A DNA stretch of 64,000 nt. It comes from Amycolatopsis sp. WQ 127309. Its GTDB lineage: Bacteria; Actinomycetota; Actinomycetes; Mycobacteriales; Pseudonocardiaceae. The stretch covers positions 3,100,001 through 3,164,000 of the forward strand of contig NZ_CP095481.1 of assembly GCF_023023025.1 (NCBI RefSeq), given 5' to 3'. Below, piece by piece: positions 32,590-41,018 of the stretch (the stretch's first letter is position 1; every line of letters starts with the position of its first letter). The position numbers and the translations under genes were made by a program. The notes below the pieces were generated by a model, which saw nothing but the letters and a program-made list of their open reading frames with translations, was not told the DNA's origin and did not search any database.

Positions 32590-33468
32590 CTACGAAAGAT
32601 GCGTCTCGGGGCGGGCGCCGGGGCCGTCGTCGTGGCGCACCAGCAGGCGGTAGGCGCGGGGGTGGGCGCGGAACCAGACGTTCAGCTTCCCGACCCAGCG
32701 CATCGGCGCCGTCCGCAGCCAGGCCGGGATCGGCGTGCAGACCAGCCGTACGAGGCCCGCGAACCGCTTGAACCGCCGCTGGTCGCGGTCTGTCCACTGT
32801 AGATCGAGACGGGTCCGGACCGCCGGCGGCAGCGTCGCGCTGATCAGGAACAGCTAGCCGCGGACGTGCCGCCGCCACCACGAGTCCGGCAGCCACGAGA
32901 CCGGCTTCCGGACCGTCCGGAACGTCTCGAAGAGCGTCTCGAGCGTCGCGTTCGGCTCGAAACCCGCGACCATCCCGTCGTAGTAACGCTCGAACGCGGC
33001 CCAGTCCGGCGGCAGGTCCTGCTCGCGCACGCCGAGCAGCCGGCCGATGTCGCACATCTGCGCGTAGTACTCGTCCAGCTCCGAAGTGGACAGTGCTCGG
33101 CCGAAGAACCGTTGCGCGTCAACGGGAGCCTTCACGAGCGTGGCGTGCACCCAGGCGTACGCGGCCGGGTTCAGCGCGCTGTACCGATGTCCTTCGGAGA
33201 CGCCGGTGAAGCCGCGGTGCAACTCCCGTAACCGGCAAGCCTCGACCCGGGCGCCGGATGGACCGCCGTAGACGTAGATCGCGAGCGACGCGACGGTGCG
33301 CATCAGCCGCGTCCACGGGTCTTCCGTGTAGTTCGAGTGATCGCGCACGCCGGCCGCGACGACCGGGTGCGCCACCTGCAGTACCAGGACCTGCCCGGCC
33401 AGCAGCCCGTCGCGGAAGTCGCCGAAGTACTTCCACGCGGCTGTTCCGCGCACGATCGGCCGGGCCAT
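32590..33468 (-). pseudogene. mpaB/latex-clearing-type oxygenase (DUF2236), interrupted by an in-frame amber codon
   Basis: ATG 33468 overlaps the TetR stop (TGATG). The first 204 residues are DUF2236-like: DFRDGLLAGQVLVLQVAHPVVAAGV with the expected heme-region His, EDPWTRLMRTVASLAIYVYGG and the ADE-type LPPDWAAFERYYDGMV. TAG at 32854-32856 then stops the frame. The same frame stays open and coding-like for 87 more codons to TAG 32590, reading LPPAVRTRLDLQWTDRDQRR and continuing like the usual C-terminus of this family. The intact protein would be 292 residues. It is a recent nonsense mutation, an amber-readthrough case or a sequence error. Last gene of the amidase-TetR unit. Confidence 0.75.
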
Positions 33469-34043
33469 CAGGCGCCGCGGATCAGCATCATCAACGGCTC
33501 GGCGATCGGCGTCGCGGTGTCGCCGGTGGCCAGCCGGCGCAGCTGCAGCCCGGCGATCAGCGCGACGACCGGCCCGGCCAGCCGCCGCGGCTCCGGCACG
33601 GCCAGCGCTTCGAGGATCGTCACGGCGAGTTCGTCGTACGCCGCGAAGCAGCGCGAAGACGCTTCGCGCAGCTCCGGGTCGCGCGCGGACTGGAGGTACA
33701 GCTCGTGCGCGCCGAGCTCGTCGGCGCCGAACGGCAGCTGCGCGATCACGTGCTCGACGATCGTCGCCGCCTGCTCGAGGCTGAGACCGTCCGACCGGTG
33801 GCCGTCGACGATCGCGCCGAGCTTGGTCGTTTCCTCTTCGACGAACAGCAGCATCGCCTCGCGCAGGAGCGCCGTCTGGCTGGGGAAGTGGTAGGTGAGC
33901 GTGCCGAGCGAAACGCCGGCCGCGGCGACGATCCGGCGGTTCGTGAGGCCGCCGACGCCGTGTTCGCCGACGACGGTCAGCGCGCCGCGCAGGATGGCTT
34001 CCCGGGTGCTTACCAGCTTGTCTCGGGATGCCGCTCCGGCCAC
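33468..34043 (-). CDS. TetR-family repressor of the amidase operon
   Basis: 191 residues from GTG 34043, overlapping the end of the amidase gene by 34 bp. HTH ~10-55 (GEHGVGGLTNRRIVAAAGVSLG then TLTYHFPSQTALLREA) and a TetR_C ligand domain. Encoded in the middle of the three-gene unit amidase-TetR-mpaB, with a perfect palindrome at 35415-35432 in front of the amidase, so it probably represses its own operon and perhaps the divergent PLP enzyme. Confidence 0.85.
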   Translation of the reverse strand: MAGAASRDKLVSTREAILRGALTVVGEHGVGGLTNRRIVAAAGVSLGTLTYHFPSQTALLREAMLLFVEEETTKLGAIVDGHRSDGLSLEQAATIVEHVIAQLPFGADELGAHELYLQSARDPELREASSRCFAAYDELAVTILEALAVPEPRRLAGPVVALIAGLQLRRLATGDTATPIAEPLMMLIRGA

Positions 34044-35395
34044 CGCTCGACCTCTTCCAGTTGCGCGGCAAGCGAAATCAGCCGCTCCTCGGCGTGCGAC
34101 GGGCCGAGCAGCTGGGCCCCGAGCGGGAGCCCGCCTGCCGTGCGCCCGGCCGGGACGCCGACCCCGGGCCAGCCCAGCACGTTCCACGGCCAAGCGTACG
34201 GGCAGGCGGCGATCATGGCCTGGTCGGTCTCCCAGGCGGAGAGGCCGTCGAAGGTGCCGATCGGCGGTGGCGGGGTGGCGGTCGTCGGCGTCAGCAGGAC
34301 GTCGACGCGGCCGAAGACCGAGCCGATCCGGCGGTGCAGCCCCGGCTCGAGCGCGCGGGCGAGCCGCAGCGCGGGCCCGGCGAGCAGCCGGCCCTGACCG
34401 GCGTTGCTGCGGGTGCGCGGGTCGAGCCCGGCGCGGTCGGGCACCCGCAGCGTCCAGTCGCGGACGCCGGTGAGCGAGCGCGGCAGGAACGTCAGGCCGA
34501 TCAGCCCGTAGTCCGGCTCGATCTCGACGATCTCGTGGCCCAGCCCGGCGAGCGACTCGGCGAGGCGGCGCACGGCGGCTTCGACGACCGGGTCGAGCCG
34601 GGTCCTGGTGGCGGTGAACGGGATCCGCGTCGACAGCCCGATCCGCAGCCGCCCGGGCTCGCGGGCCGCGGCCGCCCGGAACGTCCGTCCGGTGCCCGTG
34701 GTGGTGTCGAGCAGCAGGGCGGCGTCTTCGACGGTGCGGGCGAGCGGGCCGAGCACGGTCAGGCCGTGGAACAGCTCGCCGTCGGTGGGGATGCGGCCGC
34801 GCTGGGGCTTGATGCCGACGAGCCCAGTCCACGCGGCGGGGATCCGCACCGAGCCGGCGCCGTCCGAGCCGAGCGCGGCCGCGATGACCCCCGACGCCAC
34901 CGCGGCCGCGCTCCCGCCCGAGGAACCGCCGGGCGTGTGCCCGAGGTCCCAGGGGTTGCGTGTGGTCCCGAAGGCCGGCCCTTCGGTGAACGGCCATTGG
35001 CCCAGCTCGGGCGTGTTCGTCTTGCCGATGATCACGGCGCCGGCTTCGCGCAGGAGCGCGACGGCGGGCGCGTCCCGGGTGGCGGCAGGGAAGGTGCCGG
35101 GACAGCCGAACGCGGTGGGCAGGCCGGTGAGGTCGACGTCGTCCTTGATCGCGACGGGCACGCCGAGCAGCGGCCCGCGTTCACCGGCCGCGAGCCGCCG
35201 GTCGGCCGCGGCGGCGTCGGCCCGGGCGTCGTCGTCGCGGAGGTAGCGGAAGGCGTTGAGCGTCGGCTGGCTCGCGTGCGCCCGGCCGAGCGCGGCCGCG
35301 GTCAGTTCCGCCGCGGTGACCTCGCCCGCGGTGAGCTGGGCGGCCTGCGCGGCGAGCCCGGTGAAGTCGAGCCCGGTCTTCGGTGTCGCGGTCAT
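34010..35395 (-). CDS. Amidase-signature family amidase
   Basis: 461 residues. The Ser-cisSer-Lys triad is visible: Lys in VAIKDDVDL (~82), cis-Ser and nucleophile Ser in the Gly/Ser-rich stretch PGGSSGGSAAAVASG (~158-170) with the following GSDGAGSVRIPA. The length is typical. It hydrolyses amides to carboxylates and ammonia; the substrate cannot be read off the sequence. First gene of the operon; the palindromic operator lies 20 bp upstream of the ATG. Confidence 0.9.
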   Translation of the reverse strand: MTATPKTGLDFTGLAAQAAQLTAGEVTAAELTAAALGRAHASQPTLNAFRYLRDDDARADAAAADRRLAAGERGPLLGVPVAIKDDVDLTGLPTAFGCPGTFPAATRDAPAVALLREAGAVIIGKTNTPELGQWPFTEGPAFGTTRNPWDLGHTPGGSSGGSAAAVASGVIAAALGSDGAGSVRIPAAWTGLVGIKPQRGRIPTDGELFHGLTVLGPLARTVEDAALLLDTTTGTGRTFRAAAAREPGRLRIGLSTRIPFTATRTRLDPVVEAAVRRLAESLAGLGHEIVEIEPDYGLIGLTFLPRSLTGVRDWTLRVPDRAGLDPRTRSNAGQGRLLAGPALRLARALEPGLHRRIGSVFGRVDVLLTPTTATPPPPIGTFDGLSAWETDQAMIAACPYAWPWNVLGWPGVGVPAGRTAGGLPLGAQLLGPSHAEERLISLAAQLEEVERWPERHPETSW

Positions 35396-35414
35396 GGCTG
35401 CCCCCGAGGGTTCT

Positions 35415-35432
35415 CGTTCGTTCGAACGAACG
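35415..35432. promoter_or_regulatory. Perfect 18-bp palindrome, likely TetR operator
   Basis: CGTTCGTTCGAACGAACG, fully symmetric, 20 bp upstream of the amidase start and 70 bp upstream of the divergent PLP-enzyme start. The half-site CGTTCGTTCG resembles operators of many TetR proteins. Confidence 0.75.
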
Positions 35433-35501
35433 TTACCGGATACCGACGGTCTCCGGCCACTCCCGCTTTACTGTGGGCGGACAACCGAGCCTGGAGGGCC
35501 G

Positions 35502-36530
35502 ATGACGTTCGACTTCGACCGATTCCCGACCGCCGCGCTGGACGCCGTGCCCCGCGTCGACCTGGGTGGCTGGCCGACGCCGCTGCACGAAGCGCCCCGG
35601 CTCGGCGAAGCCCTCGGCCTGCCGAACCTCCTGCTCAAGCGCGACGACGTCCACCCGCTCGGCGCGGGCGGCAACAAACTCCGCAAGCTGGAGTACCACC
35701 TCGGCGCCGCCCTCGAGGCCGGCGCGGACACCGTCATCACGTTCGGCGCGCTGCAGACCAACCACGGCCGCCAGACCGCCGCGGCCTGCGCGAAGCTCGG
35801 CCTGCGCTGCGAACTCGTCCTCACCGCGAAGGTCCCGCGCGACGGCGACGCGTACGAGCACTCCGGAAACATCCCGCTCGACTGGCTCTTCGGCGCGACC
35901 GTCCACGTCTGCGCCGACGGCGAGGAGACCGGCCGGACGTACGACCGGCTCGTCGCCGAAGCCGCGCGAGAAGGCCGGAAGATCGCCATGGTCCCGGTCG
36001 GCGGCTCGAACGACCTCGGCGCGCTCGGCTACGTCCGCGCCACCTACGAGCTCGCGACTCAGCTCGCCGAACGCGGTATCGAGCGCGCCCACCTCGTCGT
36101 CCCGCACGCCAGCGGCGGCACGGCGGCCGGGGTGGCCCTGGCCGCCGGGCTGCTCGGCGGCCTCGGCGTCGGCGTCGCCTGCGTCAGCCACCCGCTCGAC
36201 GAGGCGACCGAGAACCTGCGCGAACTCACCTCCGGCGCGGCGAAGCTGCTCGGCGTCGAACCGCCGTCGCTCGACCACGTCCGGCTGGGCGACTCCACGC
36301 TCGGCCCCGGCTACGGCATCCCGACCGACGCGGTCTGGGACGCGCTAAGGCTGTTCGGGCGCACGGAAGGCGTCGTGCTCGATCCGGTCTACACCGGCAA
36401 GGTGGCCGCCGCGCTGGTCGAGTGGGCGGGGCACTTCGCCCCGGACGACCACGTGGTGTTCCTGCACACCGGCGGCATGCCCGGCCTGTACGGCTACGCG
36501 CCCGAATTCGCGGCGGCTGTCGAACGCTGA
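35502..36530 (+). CDS. D-cysteine desulfhydrase/ACC-deaminase family PLP enzyme
   Basis: 342 residues; CTGGAGGG precedes ATG 35502. PLP-binding Lys in GAGGNKLRKLEYHLG (~51), phosphate loop PHASGGTAAGVALAAGL (~205) and the C-terminal HTGGMPGLYGY. The NKLRKLEY and SNDLGALGYV features fit the D-cysteine desulfhydrase (DcyD) subgroup better than true ACC deaminase, but key specificity residues cannot be settled by eye. Possible products are pyruvate, H2S and ammonia from D-cysteine. Divergent from the amidase operon. Its last 186 bp are covered on the other strand by the DUF998 ORF. Confidence 0.85.
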   Translation: MTFDFDRFPTAALDAVPRVDLGGWPTPLHEAPRLGEALGLPNLLLKRDDVHPLGAGGNKLRKLEYHLGAALEAGADTVITFGALQTNHGRQTAAACAKLGLRCELVLTAKVPRDGDAYEHSGNIPLDWLFGATVHVCADGEETGRTYDRLVAEAAREGRKIAMVPVGGSNDLGALGYVRATYELATQLAERGIERAHLVVPHASGGTAAGVALAAGLLGGLGVGVACVSHPLDEATENLRELTSGAAKLLGVEPPSLDHVRLGDSTLGPGYGIPTDAVWDALRLFGRTEGVVLDPVYTGKVAAALVEWAGHFAPDDHVVFLHTGGMPGLYGYAPEFAAAVER

Positions 36531-37175
36531 CTCCAGCCGGGTCGCCACCCGCAGCAAGGTGAACAGCAGCACGACGTCCGCGAGCAGCAACGCCCGCTGC
36601 GTGACGCCGATCGGCACCACGTCCGAAACCGCGTGGAACGGTTCGACGCCGGCTTCGCTCAGCCGCACGAACACGAAGCTCAGGGCGAAGAGGCCGAACG
36701 CGACCGCGCTCAGCCGGAGCGCGCGCACGACGGCGACGCGCTCCGGCCGCCCCTTCAGCGGCTCCAGTAACGTGAACGCCGCGCCGGGCAGGCTGCAGAA
36801 CGCGACCAGGCACGCGTAGAGGTGGACCTCGCCGCTCAGCGGGTTCGGCGCCTCCGGGTAGCTCGCCGGGAACACCGCGGCGGCGGCCATCCCGAGCGAC
36901 CAGAGCGCGAGCAGCAGCCGCGTCGTCCGCGACAGCGGCACACCCGCGACGTGCAGCGCGCCGAGCACCGCCAGCGAGCCGATGGCCAGTGACAGCACGC
37001 TCGCCGCGAGCATGCCCTCACCCCGGTCCGTGACGGTGTAGCTCGACAGCGTGTCGTACACCGGGTCGTGCGAGCTGATGATGTGCAGCACCACGGCCGT
37101 GAACAGCCCCCAGCCGATCGCGCACACCGCGACGAGCCGCCACGGGCGGGTGCGTTTCCCCTGTTCCGTCCCCAT
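36345..37175 (-). CDS. DUF998 membrane protein with antisense-encoded C-terminal tail
   Basis: 276 residues. Six hydrophobic helices in ~1-215 with DUF998 features (HDPVYDTLSSYTVTDRG, FPASYPEAPNPLSGEVHL). The natural end would be about residue 215 (RVATRLESAF), but no stop occurs there and the frame continues 62 codons antisense to the PLP-enzyme gene, giving an unrelated polar tail. Either the stop was lost or the extension is real. Function unknown; DUF998 proteins are uncharacterised membrane proteins. Confidence 0.75.
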   Translation of the reverse strand: MGTEQGKRTRPWRLVAVCAIGWGLFTAVVLHIISSHDPVYDTLSSYTVTDRGEGMLAASVLSLAIGSLAVLGALHVAGVPLSRTTRLLLALWSLGMAAAAVFPASYPEAPNPLSGEVHLYACLVAFCSLPGAAFTLLEPLKGRPERVAVVRALRLSAVAFGLFALSFVFVRLSEAGVEPFHAVSDVVPIGVTQRALLLADVVLLFTLLRVATRLESAFDSRREFGRVAVQAGHAAGVQEHHVVVRGEVPRPLDQRGGHLAGVDRIEHDAFRAPEQP

Positions 37176-37227
37176 GCCGTCCAGGGTCCCGAAGAACCGG
37201 ACGGCGGTGATCCGGGAAGACCCTGAA

Positions 37228-38013
37228 TCAGACCCTGGAACAGGCCGCGAAGTCGACGAGGACGAGCGCCTGGTCGTCGTGGCGTTTCGGACGCGGCCAG
37301 CGGTCGCCGTCGGGGTCCTGCTTCTCCGCCGTGCGGACGGCGTCGAGGACCGCGTCCGGCCCCTTGGCGCGGGTGGTCGCCAGGACTTCGCGCCAGTCGA
37401 ACAGCGTGTACTGGTCGACGCCGATGGACACGCCGTCGCTCGCGAGCAGGACGGCGTCGACGTCGGCCCGCGGCCAGCTGCGCCGGACCGAGTGCGCGGC
37501 GGCGCCCGGATCGGCCTCGGCGACCCAGAAGCCGTCGTGGGCGTTGCGCCGGCGCCGGACGTCGGCGCCGGTCTGCAGCATCCCGCGTCGCCGCAGGCCC
37601 GCGAGCCGGTCGTCCGAGACGACGTCGACGCCGTCGGTGCCGAAACCGCCGAAGCCGATCACCGGGCTGTCGGCGAGGACCAGCGCGTCGACGCGGTCGT
37701 CGAGCCAGCGCACGGCCGCGACGGTGCTCGACGGCGAGCGCTGGGGGCGCAGCTCGTTCTCCGCCGTGACGACGGCGATCGCCGTGGTCAGGACGTCGGT
37801 GAGGTCGGCTTCGGGCGTCGTGCGCAGGTCGTCGGCGAGCCGCCGGGCCAGCCGTTCCGCGTACCAGCCGCCCGGGGGCAGCGAGGGGTCCGACGAGGTG
37901 GCGCCGTCGAGGAGCAGAACCGCGTTGTCCAGCACGACGACGTGGTCTTCGGTCGGGCGGGGGTGGCCGTCGGCGCCCACCCCGGCCCGCTCGGCGATCA
38001 CGATCTCGGGCAT
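37228..38013 (-). CDS. PP2C-like protein phosphatase domain protein
   Basis: 261 residues. PP2C-type metal motifs: TEDHVVVLDNAVLLLDGATS (~20-40) with a leading acidic residue, LADSPVIGFGGFG in place of the usual GDSR/YL block, VLLASDGVS (~188) and a final DDQALVLVDF. The central GDS is degenerate (ADSP), so activity is uncertain; it may be a diverged Ser/Thr phosphatase or a ligand-binding relative. It starts divergently from the HTH/Clp_N locus, sharing its tandem operators. Confidence 0.7.
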   Translation of the reverse strand: MPEIVIAERAGVGADGHPRPTEDHVVVLDNAVLLLDGATSSDPSLPPGGWYAERLARRLADDLRTTPEADLTDVLTTAIAVVTAENELRPQRSPSSTVAAVRWLDDRVDALVLADSPVIGFGGFGTDGVDVVSDDRLAGLRRRGMLQTGADVRRRRNAHDGFWVAEADPGAAAHSVRRSWPRADVDAVLLASDGVSIGVDQYTLFDWREVLATTRAKGPDAVLDAVRTAEKQDPDGDRWPRPKRHDDQALVLVDFAACSRV

Positions 38014-38056
38014 CACCCGACTGTACGGCTCCCGGGCGGGTTCCTCGCGCTGACGA

Positions 38057-38101
38057 CGTCAACTCAGGTTGACAAGGCCGAGACGTCAACGTAGGTTGAC
38101 A
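38057..38101. promoter_or_regulatory. Tandem palindromic operators CGTCAAC-N4-GTTGACA
   Basis: 38057-38074 (spacer TCAG) and 38084-38101 (spacer GTAG), centres 27 bp apart. Arms match those at 18014-18060, except that the last base of each right arm is A here. The second repeat ends 2 bp before the HTH gene start, exactly as at the first locus. It is also positioned to control the divergent PP2C-like gene. Confidence 0.8.
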
Positions 38102-38103
38102 TC

Positions 38104-38313
38104 ATGACGGAAGCGACGGACCTGGCCGCCCGGGCCGGCGACCGCGATCCCCGAGTGGGACTGCGCGCGGTCGCCGCGCTCCGGCGGCTGTTGGAACAAC
38201 TGGAGACCGTGCAGGTCCGCAGTGCGCGGATGCACGGGTGGTCGTGGCAGGAGATCGCCGCCGAGCTGGGGGTCAGCCGGCAGGCCGTGCACAAGAAGTA
38301 CGGGAGGAACTGA
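38104..38313 (+). CDS. Small HTH protein (split counterpart of the HTH/Clp_N regulator)
   Basis: 69 residues, essentially one helix-turn-helix: MHGWSWQEIAAELGVSRQAVHKKYG near the end (helices ~40-62) after an amphipathic N-terminal helix. It matches the N-terminal region of the fused gene at 18063 (SWTEIGKSMGVTKQAAQKRF). The stop overlaps the ATG of the Clp_N gene (TGATG), so the two products are made together and may form a complex equivalent to the fused protein. Confidence 0.85.
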   Translation: MTEATDLAARAGDRDPRVGLRAVAALRRLLEQLETVQVRSARMHGWSWQEIAAELGVSRQAVHKKYGRN

Positions 38314-38852
38314 TGTTCGAGAGGTTCACGGCCGACGCGCGGCTGGCGGTGGTCGAGGCGCAGATCGTGGCGCGGGAGTCCGGGTCGGTGGAGATCGCGC
38401 CGCCGCACCTGCTCGCCGGGCTGGTCAAGATCGCCGACGGCGACGGCGTCCGGCTGCTCGCCGAGCTGGGCGTCTCCACCGAAGACGTCACCGCGGAACT
38501 GGAGCGCACCCGCCGCCGCGGCGGGGTCAGCGACGCCGACGCCGAAGCGCTCACCGAGTTCGGCATCGACGTCGAGCAGATCGTGGAACGCGTCGAGCAG
38601 ACCCACGGCGCGGGCGCCCTCGCCGGCCGGCTCGGCAAGGCCAAGCGCGGGCACATCCCGTTCACCGCCCAGTCGAAGAAGACGCTCGAGCTGAGCCTCA
38701 AAGAAGCCGTCCGGCTGGGGGACAAGCACCTGGGGCAGGAGCACATCCTGCTGGCGCTGGCCCAGCAACGCGGCACCGACGACGTCCTCGCCCGCCGTGG
38801 CGCCGACTACGTCACGCTGCGGCGGATCGTGCAGCAGCGCAAGGCGGGTTAG
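38313..38852 (+). CDS. Clp_N repeat protein (partner of the small HTH protein)
   Basis: 179 residues containing two Clp N-terminal repeats: FERFTADARLAVVEAQIVAR with PPHLLAGLV (~1-75) and IPFTAQSKKTLELSLKEAVR with GQEHILLALAQQRG (~105-160). No ATPase domain. This is the typical ClpA/ClpC adaptor- and substrate-binding fold, here used without the unfoldase. Coupled to the HTH gene; the pair mirrors the fused regulator at 18063. Confidence 0.85.
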   Translation: MFERFTADARLAVVEAQIVARESGSVEIAPPHLLAGLVKIADGDGVRLLAELGVSTEDVTAELERTRRRGGVSDADAEALTEFGIDVEQIVERVEQTHGAGALAGRLGKAKRGHIPFTAQSKKTLELSLKEAVRLGDKHLGQEHILLALAQQRGTDDVLARRGADYVTLRRIVQQRKAG

Positions 38853-39496
38853 TGAACGGGCTCCTGCTCTTCGCGCTGCGGTTCGCGCCACACGACCCGG
38901 GGCAGCAGGATCTGGGTCAGCGGACCGATCGCGAGGGCGTAGAGCACGGTGCCGACCCCGACGGTCCCGCCGAGCAGGAACCCCGCGCCGACCACGGTGA
39001 CCTCGATGCCGGTCCGGACCAGCCGGACCGACCAGCCGGTGCGCCCGGCGAGCCCGGTCATCAGGCCGTCGCGGGGGCCCGGGCCGAGCCGGGCGCCGAC
39101 GTAGGTGGCGGTCGCGACGGCGTTCAGCAGGACCCCGCCGACCAGGAGCGCGATCTGCCAACCGAGGTCGTGCTGGTCCGGGAGCACCGCCCGGACCAGG
39201 TCGACCACCACCGAGATGACCACGACGTTCGCGATGGTGCCGATCCCGGGCCGCTGGCGCAGCGGGATCCACAGCAGGAGCACGGCCACCGAGACCACGC
39301 CGGTCACGGTGCCGAACGTGAGACCGGTGCGTTTCATGACGCCTTCGGCCAGCACGCTCCACGGTTCCAGGCCCAGGCGGGCCCGGGTGACCAGGGCGAC
39401 GCTGGCGCCGTAGAGGGCGAGGCCCGCGAGCAGCTGGAAGCTGCGGCGGGCGGGGTCACGGGAGATCCGGACGGGCCGGAGATCGATCTGAGCCAC
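38849..39496 (-). CDS. YczE/YyaS-family membrane protein
   Basis: 215 residues from GTG 39496. Five to six hydrophobic helices with family features (GLALYGASVALVTRARLGLEPW, GLTFGTVTGVVSV, YVGARLGPGPRDGLMTGLAG). YczE-type proteins are uncharacterised membrane proteins, recurrently divergent from MocR regulators (YczR). The same pairing is present here, with the MocR gene at 39558. It ends 4 bp inside the Clp_N gene on the other strand. Confidence 0.85.
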   Translation of the reverse strand: MAQIDLRPVRISRDPARRSFQLLAGLALYGASVALVTRARLGLEPWSVLAEGVMKRTGLTFGTVTGVVSVAVLLLWIPLRQRPGIGTIANVVVISVVVDLVRAVLPDQHDLGWQIALLVGGVLLNAVATATYVGARLGPGPRDGLMTGLAGRTGWSVRLVRTGIEVTVVGAGFLLGGTVGVGTVLYALAIGPLTQILLPRVVWREPQREEQEPVH

Positions 39497-39534
39497 GTCA
39501 CCACTATCGACGTCAAGTGGCCTTGTAAACCATA

Positions 39535-39554
39535 GCCAATTCCAGGATATTGGC
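39535..39554. promoter_or_regulatory. Inverted repeat GCCAAT-N8-ATTGGC between YczE and MocR
   Basis: Perfect 6-bp arms (39535-39540, 39549-39554) ending 3 bp before the MocR start codon, in the 61-bp divergent promoter region. Likely MocR operator or autoregulatory site. Confidence 0.6.
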
Positions 39555-39557
39555 CTG

Positions 39558-41009
39558 ATGGAACCCACGCTCCCACTGGGTGGACGCATCTCCGGTCCGC
39601 GACTGGCCGTCATGCTGGGCTCGTGGCGGCAAGGCTCCCGGCAGGGTGCGGCCGACCTCGCCGCGGCCATCGAGCTGCAGGTGCTCGACGGCCAGCTCCC
39701 GCTCGGCACCCGGCTGCCCGCCGAGCGCGAGCTGGCCGACGCGCTCGGCGCCAGCCGGACGCTCATCGGCGGCGCGCTGGACCGCTTGCGGGACAACGGG
39801 TTCGTCGCCAGCCGCCGCGGCGCGGGGTCGTGGATCGCCGCGCCGGGGCGGCGTCGCCGCGAGCCGCTCGCCGCGGTCGGCGACGACCTGATCGACTTCA
39901 CCCACGCGTCGTCACCGGCCATCCCGGGCATGATCGGCGCGGTCGACGTCGCCCGCCGCGAGCTCCTCGGCCACCTGGGGGACCACGGCTACCAGGAGCG
40001 CGGCCTGCTCGGCCTGCGCGAGAAGATCGCCCAGCGCTACACCGAGCGCGGGCTGCCGACGACGTCCGCGCAGGTCATGGTCACCAACGGCGCGCACCAC
40101 GCGTTCGTGCTGGCCCTGCGCATGCTCGCGGGCCCGGGCGACCGCGTGCTGGTCGAGCAGCCGACCTACCCGAACGCGCTGGAGGCGATCCGCGCCGCGC
40201 ACGCGATCCCGGTGCCGGTGGCGCTCGACCCGACCGGTGCGCGCGGCTGGGACATCGCCGGCGTCGACGCGGCGCTGCGCCAGGCGGCCCCGCGGTTCGC
40301 CTACCTCGTCGTCGACTTCCAGAACCCGACCGGCCTGCGTCTGGACGCCGAAGGGCGCGAACGGCTCGGCGCGGTCCTCACCCGCGCGCGGACGCCGGTG
40401 GTGGTGGACGAGACGCTGGTGGAGCTGGACCTCGAGGGTGATCCGCTGGACGGCCCGCCGCCGCTGGCCGCGTTCGCCGGTGACCTGGCGATCTGCGTCG
40501 GCTCAGCGTCGAAGTCGCACTGGGGCGGGCTGCGGATCGGCTGGATCCGCGCATCGGAGGACCTGCTCGGCCGCCTGGTTTCGGCGCGCTACGCGGTGGA
40601 CCTGGGGTCGCCGGTGTTCGAGCAGGTGGTGTTCACGGAGCTGCTGGGCGACGAGGGCTGGGCCGCGCTGGGCCGCCGTCGCACGGAGCTGCGCGGCAAC
40701 CGCGACGCCCTGGTTTCGGCGGTGCACACGCACTTGCCGGAGTGGACGTTCAGCCTGCCCAAGGGCGGGCTTTCGCTGTGGTGCCGGATGCCGGAGCCGG
40801 TGAGCTCCCGGCTGGCGGTGGCGGCCGCGGGGCACGGCATCCAGATCGCGCCGGGCTCGCGCTTCGGCGTCCACGGCGGCCTGGAGCGCTGGATCCGGCT
40901 GCCGTTCTCACTGCCGCCGGAGCGGATCGACGAAGCCGTCCGGCGGCTGAGCGCCGCGGCGGCCGCGGTCCAGGGCACCCCGCGCTCCCTGGACGTCCCG
41001 ATCTCCTAG
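39558..41009 (+). CDS. MocR-family (GntR HTH + aminotransferase-like) regulator
   Basis: 483 residues. GntR-type winged HTH ~30-95 (LPLGTRLPAERELADALGAS) joined to a type-I aminotransferase-fold domain (~110-465) with DFQNPTGLRL, the PLP-binding Lys in CVGSASKSHWGGLRIGW (~318) and a final Arg (GGLERWIRLPFS). MocR proteins use PLP or its aldimines as effectors. The divergent YczE gene is the likely target. ATG at 39558 is the only well-placed start. A long hairpin follows the stop. Confidence 0.92.
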   Translation: MEPTLPLGGRISGPRLAVMLGSWRQGSRQGAADLAAAIELQVLDGQLPLGTRLPAERELADALGASRTLIGGALDRLRDNGFVASRRGAGSWIAAPGRRRREPLAAVGDDLIDFTHASSPAIPGMIGAVDVARRELLGHLGDHGYQERGLLGLREKIAQRYTERGLPTTSAQVMVTNGAHHAFVLALRMLAGPGDRVLVEQPTYPNALEAIRAAHAIPVPVALDPTGARGWDIAGVDAALRQAAPRFAYLVVDFQNPTGLRLDAEGRERLGAVLTRARTPVVVDETLVELDLEGDPLDGPPPLAAFAGDLAICVGSASKSHWGGLRIGWIRASEDLLGRLVSARYAVDLGSPVFEQVVFTELLGDEGWAALGRRRTELRGNRDALVSAVHTHLPEWTFSLPKGGLSLWCRMPEPVSSRLAVAAAGHGIQIAPGSRFGVHGGLERWIRLPFSLPPERIDEAVRRLSAAAAAVQGTPRSLDVPIS

Positions 41010-41018
41010 GAAGAACAA

